Source of the DNA: an uncultured Collinsella sp.
Lineage (GTDB): Bacteria > Actinomycetota > Coriobacteriia > Coriobacteriales > Coriobacteriaceae
Assembly: GCA_902470835.1 (NCBI GenBank)
Contig: CABRHR010000028.1
Location: 1-20,660 of the forward strand
Direction: 5' to 3'
Length of the DNA: 20,660 bases
Shown here piece after piece: positions 19,673-20,660 of this stretch; the first letter of the stretch is position 1, and each line of letters starts with the position of its first letter. A program made the position numbers and the translations under genes. The notes beneath the pieces were generated by a model. That model was given only the letters and a program-made list of their open reading frames with translations. It ran no database searches and was not told the DNA's origin.

Positions 19673-20660
19673 CTAAAATGTAACGTTGCCAAACTCCGAC
19701 AGGATAAGGTCGGGGTTGTGATCGGTCGCCCAGTCCACGTTCCACGGGCTCGTAAAGAGCAGCAGTTTGCCGCCGCGCATGTCCTCGACGCGCAGGGTGT
19801 CGCGCGTGAGCGAAAGACCCGGGATGTCGATGGTGTCGGGGTCGTTTTGGATCCAGCGGATGTCCGTATAGGGCAGCGGCTGACGACGAACCTCAACGCG
19901 GTACTCGGCCTTAAGGCGGCGCTCGAGTACCTCAAACTGCAGCACGCCGACCACGCCGACGATAACGCTCTCCATACCGGCGCCCAGCTCGCGGAAGATC
20001 TGGATGGCGCCCTCCTGGGCAAGCTCCTCCATACCCTTGACGAACTGTTTGCGCTTGAGGGTATCGACCTGCGTAATGCGCGCGAACATCTCGGGCGCAA
20101 ACGTCGGGATCTGCGGATACTGCACGTGGCGCTTGCCGGAGCACACGGTGTCGCCGATGCTAAAGATACCCGGGTCGAACAGGCCCACGATATCGCCGGC
20201 GTAGGCCTCGTCCACGATAGCGCGGTCGTCAGCCATCATCGAGGTACCCGTGGCCAGCTTGAGCTTGCGGTTGCCCTGCACGTGGAAGGCGTCCATGCCG
20301 CGCTCGAACTTGCCCGAGCAGATGCGCACGAAGGCGATGCGGTCGCGGTGGTTCTTGTCCATGTTGGCCTGGATCTTAAAGACAAAACCGCTAAAGTCGT
20401 CGCGGCACGGGTCGACCGGCTCGCTGGTGAGCGTGTCGGTGTAGGCGCGCGGCGTGGGGGCCAGGCGCAGGAACTCCTTAAGGAAGGGCTCCACGCCAAA
20501 GTTGGTGAGCGCCGAGCCAAAGAACGCCGGGCTCAGCTTGCCGCAGGCCACGGCATCCAGGTCGAGCTCGTCGCCGGCGCCATCGAGCAGCTCGATGTCG
20601 TCCATCAGGTTCTTGTGATTTTCCTCGCCGATGAGCTCATCCATGGCGGGGCTGTCTCTT
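19673..20660 (-). CDS. prfC: Peptide chain release factor 3 (RF3), C-terminal part
   Basis: About 325 residues of RF3 enter from the right edge; the first codons at the edge are adapter sequence. GEENHKNLMDDIELLDGAG, FFGSALTNFGVEPFLKEFLRLAPTPR, FSGFVFKIQANMDKNHRDRIAFVRICSGKFERGM and VVGVLQFEVLERRLKAEY are clearly RF3. The N-terminal GTPase motifs (P-loop, switch regions) lie outside the window, while the end of the G domain, the EF-Tu-like domain II and the C-terminal domain are present. The protein recycles RF1/RF2 from the ribosome after peptide release. The Met at 20644 is internal and not the start. The stop is TAG at 19673, with the promoter of the transporter operon just downstream. Confidence 0.95.
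   Translation of the reverse strand, partial: RDSPAMDELIGEENHKNLMDDIELLDGAGDELDLDAVACGKLSPAFFGSALTNFGVEPFLKEFLRLAPTPRAYTDTLTSEPVDPCRDDFSGFVFKIQANMDKNHRDRIAFVRICSGKFERGMDAFHVQGNRKLKLATGTSMMADDRAIVDEAYAGDIVGLFDPGIFSIGDTVCSGKRHVQYPQIPTFAPEMFARITQVDTLKRKQFVKGMEELAQEGAIQIFRELGAGMESVIVGVVGVLQFEVLERRLKAEYRVEVRRQPLPYTDIRWIQNDPDTIDIPGLSLTRDTLRVEDMRGGKLLLFTSPWNVDWATDHNPDLILSEFGNVTF
20652..20660 (-). other. Tn5/Nextera mosaic-end adapter remnant (right contig end)
   Basis: The last nine bases, CTGTCTCTT, equal the beginning of the reverse-complemented mosaic end. They mirror the adapter at 1-16, so the genomic sequence ends at about 20651. Confidence 0.88.

Overview
The window looks like a chromosomal contig from a high-G+C, Gram-positive gut actinobacterium. 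My best guess is class Coriobacteriia, probably Collinsella. The basis is G+C-rich third codon positions in most genes, strong AAGGAG-type ribosome binding sites, the style of the lipid-free secreted and small membrane proteins, and the gene set (RF3, RlmA-type methyltransferase, TetM-like GTPase, AAA-wHTH ATPases). The genus is inferred; there is no rRNA gene here to test it. Both ends of the sequence are remnants of the Tn5/Nextera mosaic end (1-16 and 20652-20660), so the contig ends are library artefacts and the two edge genes are truncated there.

Left accessory part (17-3676): a lower-G+C stretch holds a truncated DUF4230-type membrane-anchored protein and a secreted protein of unknown function. 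A serine recombinase follows, divergent from an AAA+ ATPase with a C-terminal winged helix (ATPase-1). The 5' region of ATPase-1 carries a lattice of TTAACT-like hexamers at 10-bp steps.

Middle part (3717-13672): most genes read leftward. They are a class II UvrA-like ABC protein translationally coupled to a RimJ/RimL-type acetyltransferase, a second AAA-wHTH ATPase (ATPase-2, paralogue of ATPase-1, with three AGTTATAC-like repeats exactly 10 bp apart), a TetM/EF-G-like GTPase, a second acetyltransferase, rsmJ, an unlisted 47-aa membrane protein and rlmA. Two small rightward genes (a Cys/His zinc-ribbon protein and a four-helix membrane protein) are interspersed. Several products act on the ribosome or resemble drug-resistance factors.

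Right part (13898-20660): a MATE exporter, a LysR regulator divergent from an EamA/DMT exporter with a His-rich tail, ung, and a two-gene operon of a VUT/COG1738 (queuosine-precursor type) transporter and a short-chain dehydrogenase, preceded by a candidate preQ1-I riboswitch. The C-terminal two thirds of RF3 (prfC) runs off the edge.

The least expected structures are (i) the two AAA-wHTH paralogues, each with its own helically phased repeat array, and (ii) a family of hairpins placed at the stop codons of four leftward genes. Three of the four share the 10-mer CTGTCCCTTT (AAAGGGACAG in the mRNA) while their outer arms differ but stay complementary. No tRNA, rRNA, CRISPR array or complete insertion sequence was seen. 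No gene-free stretch exceeds 300 bases.
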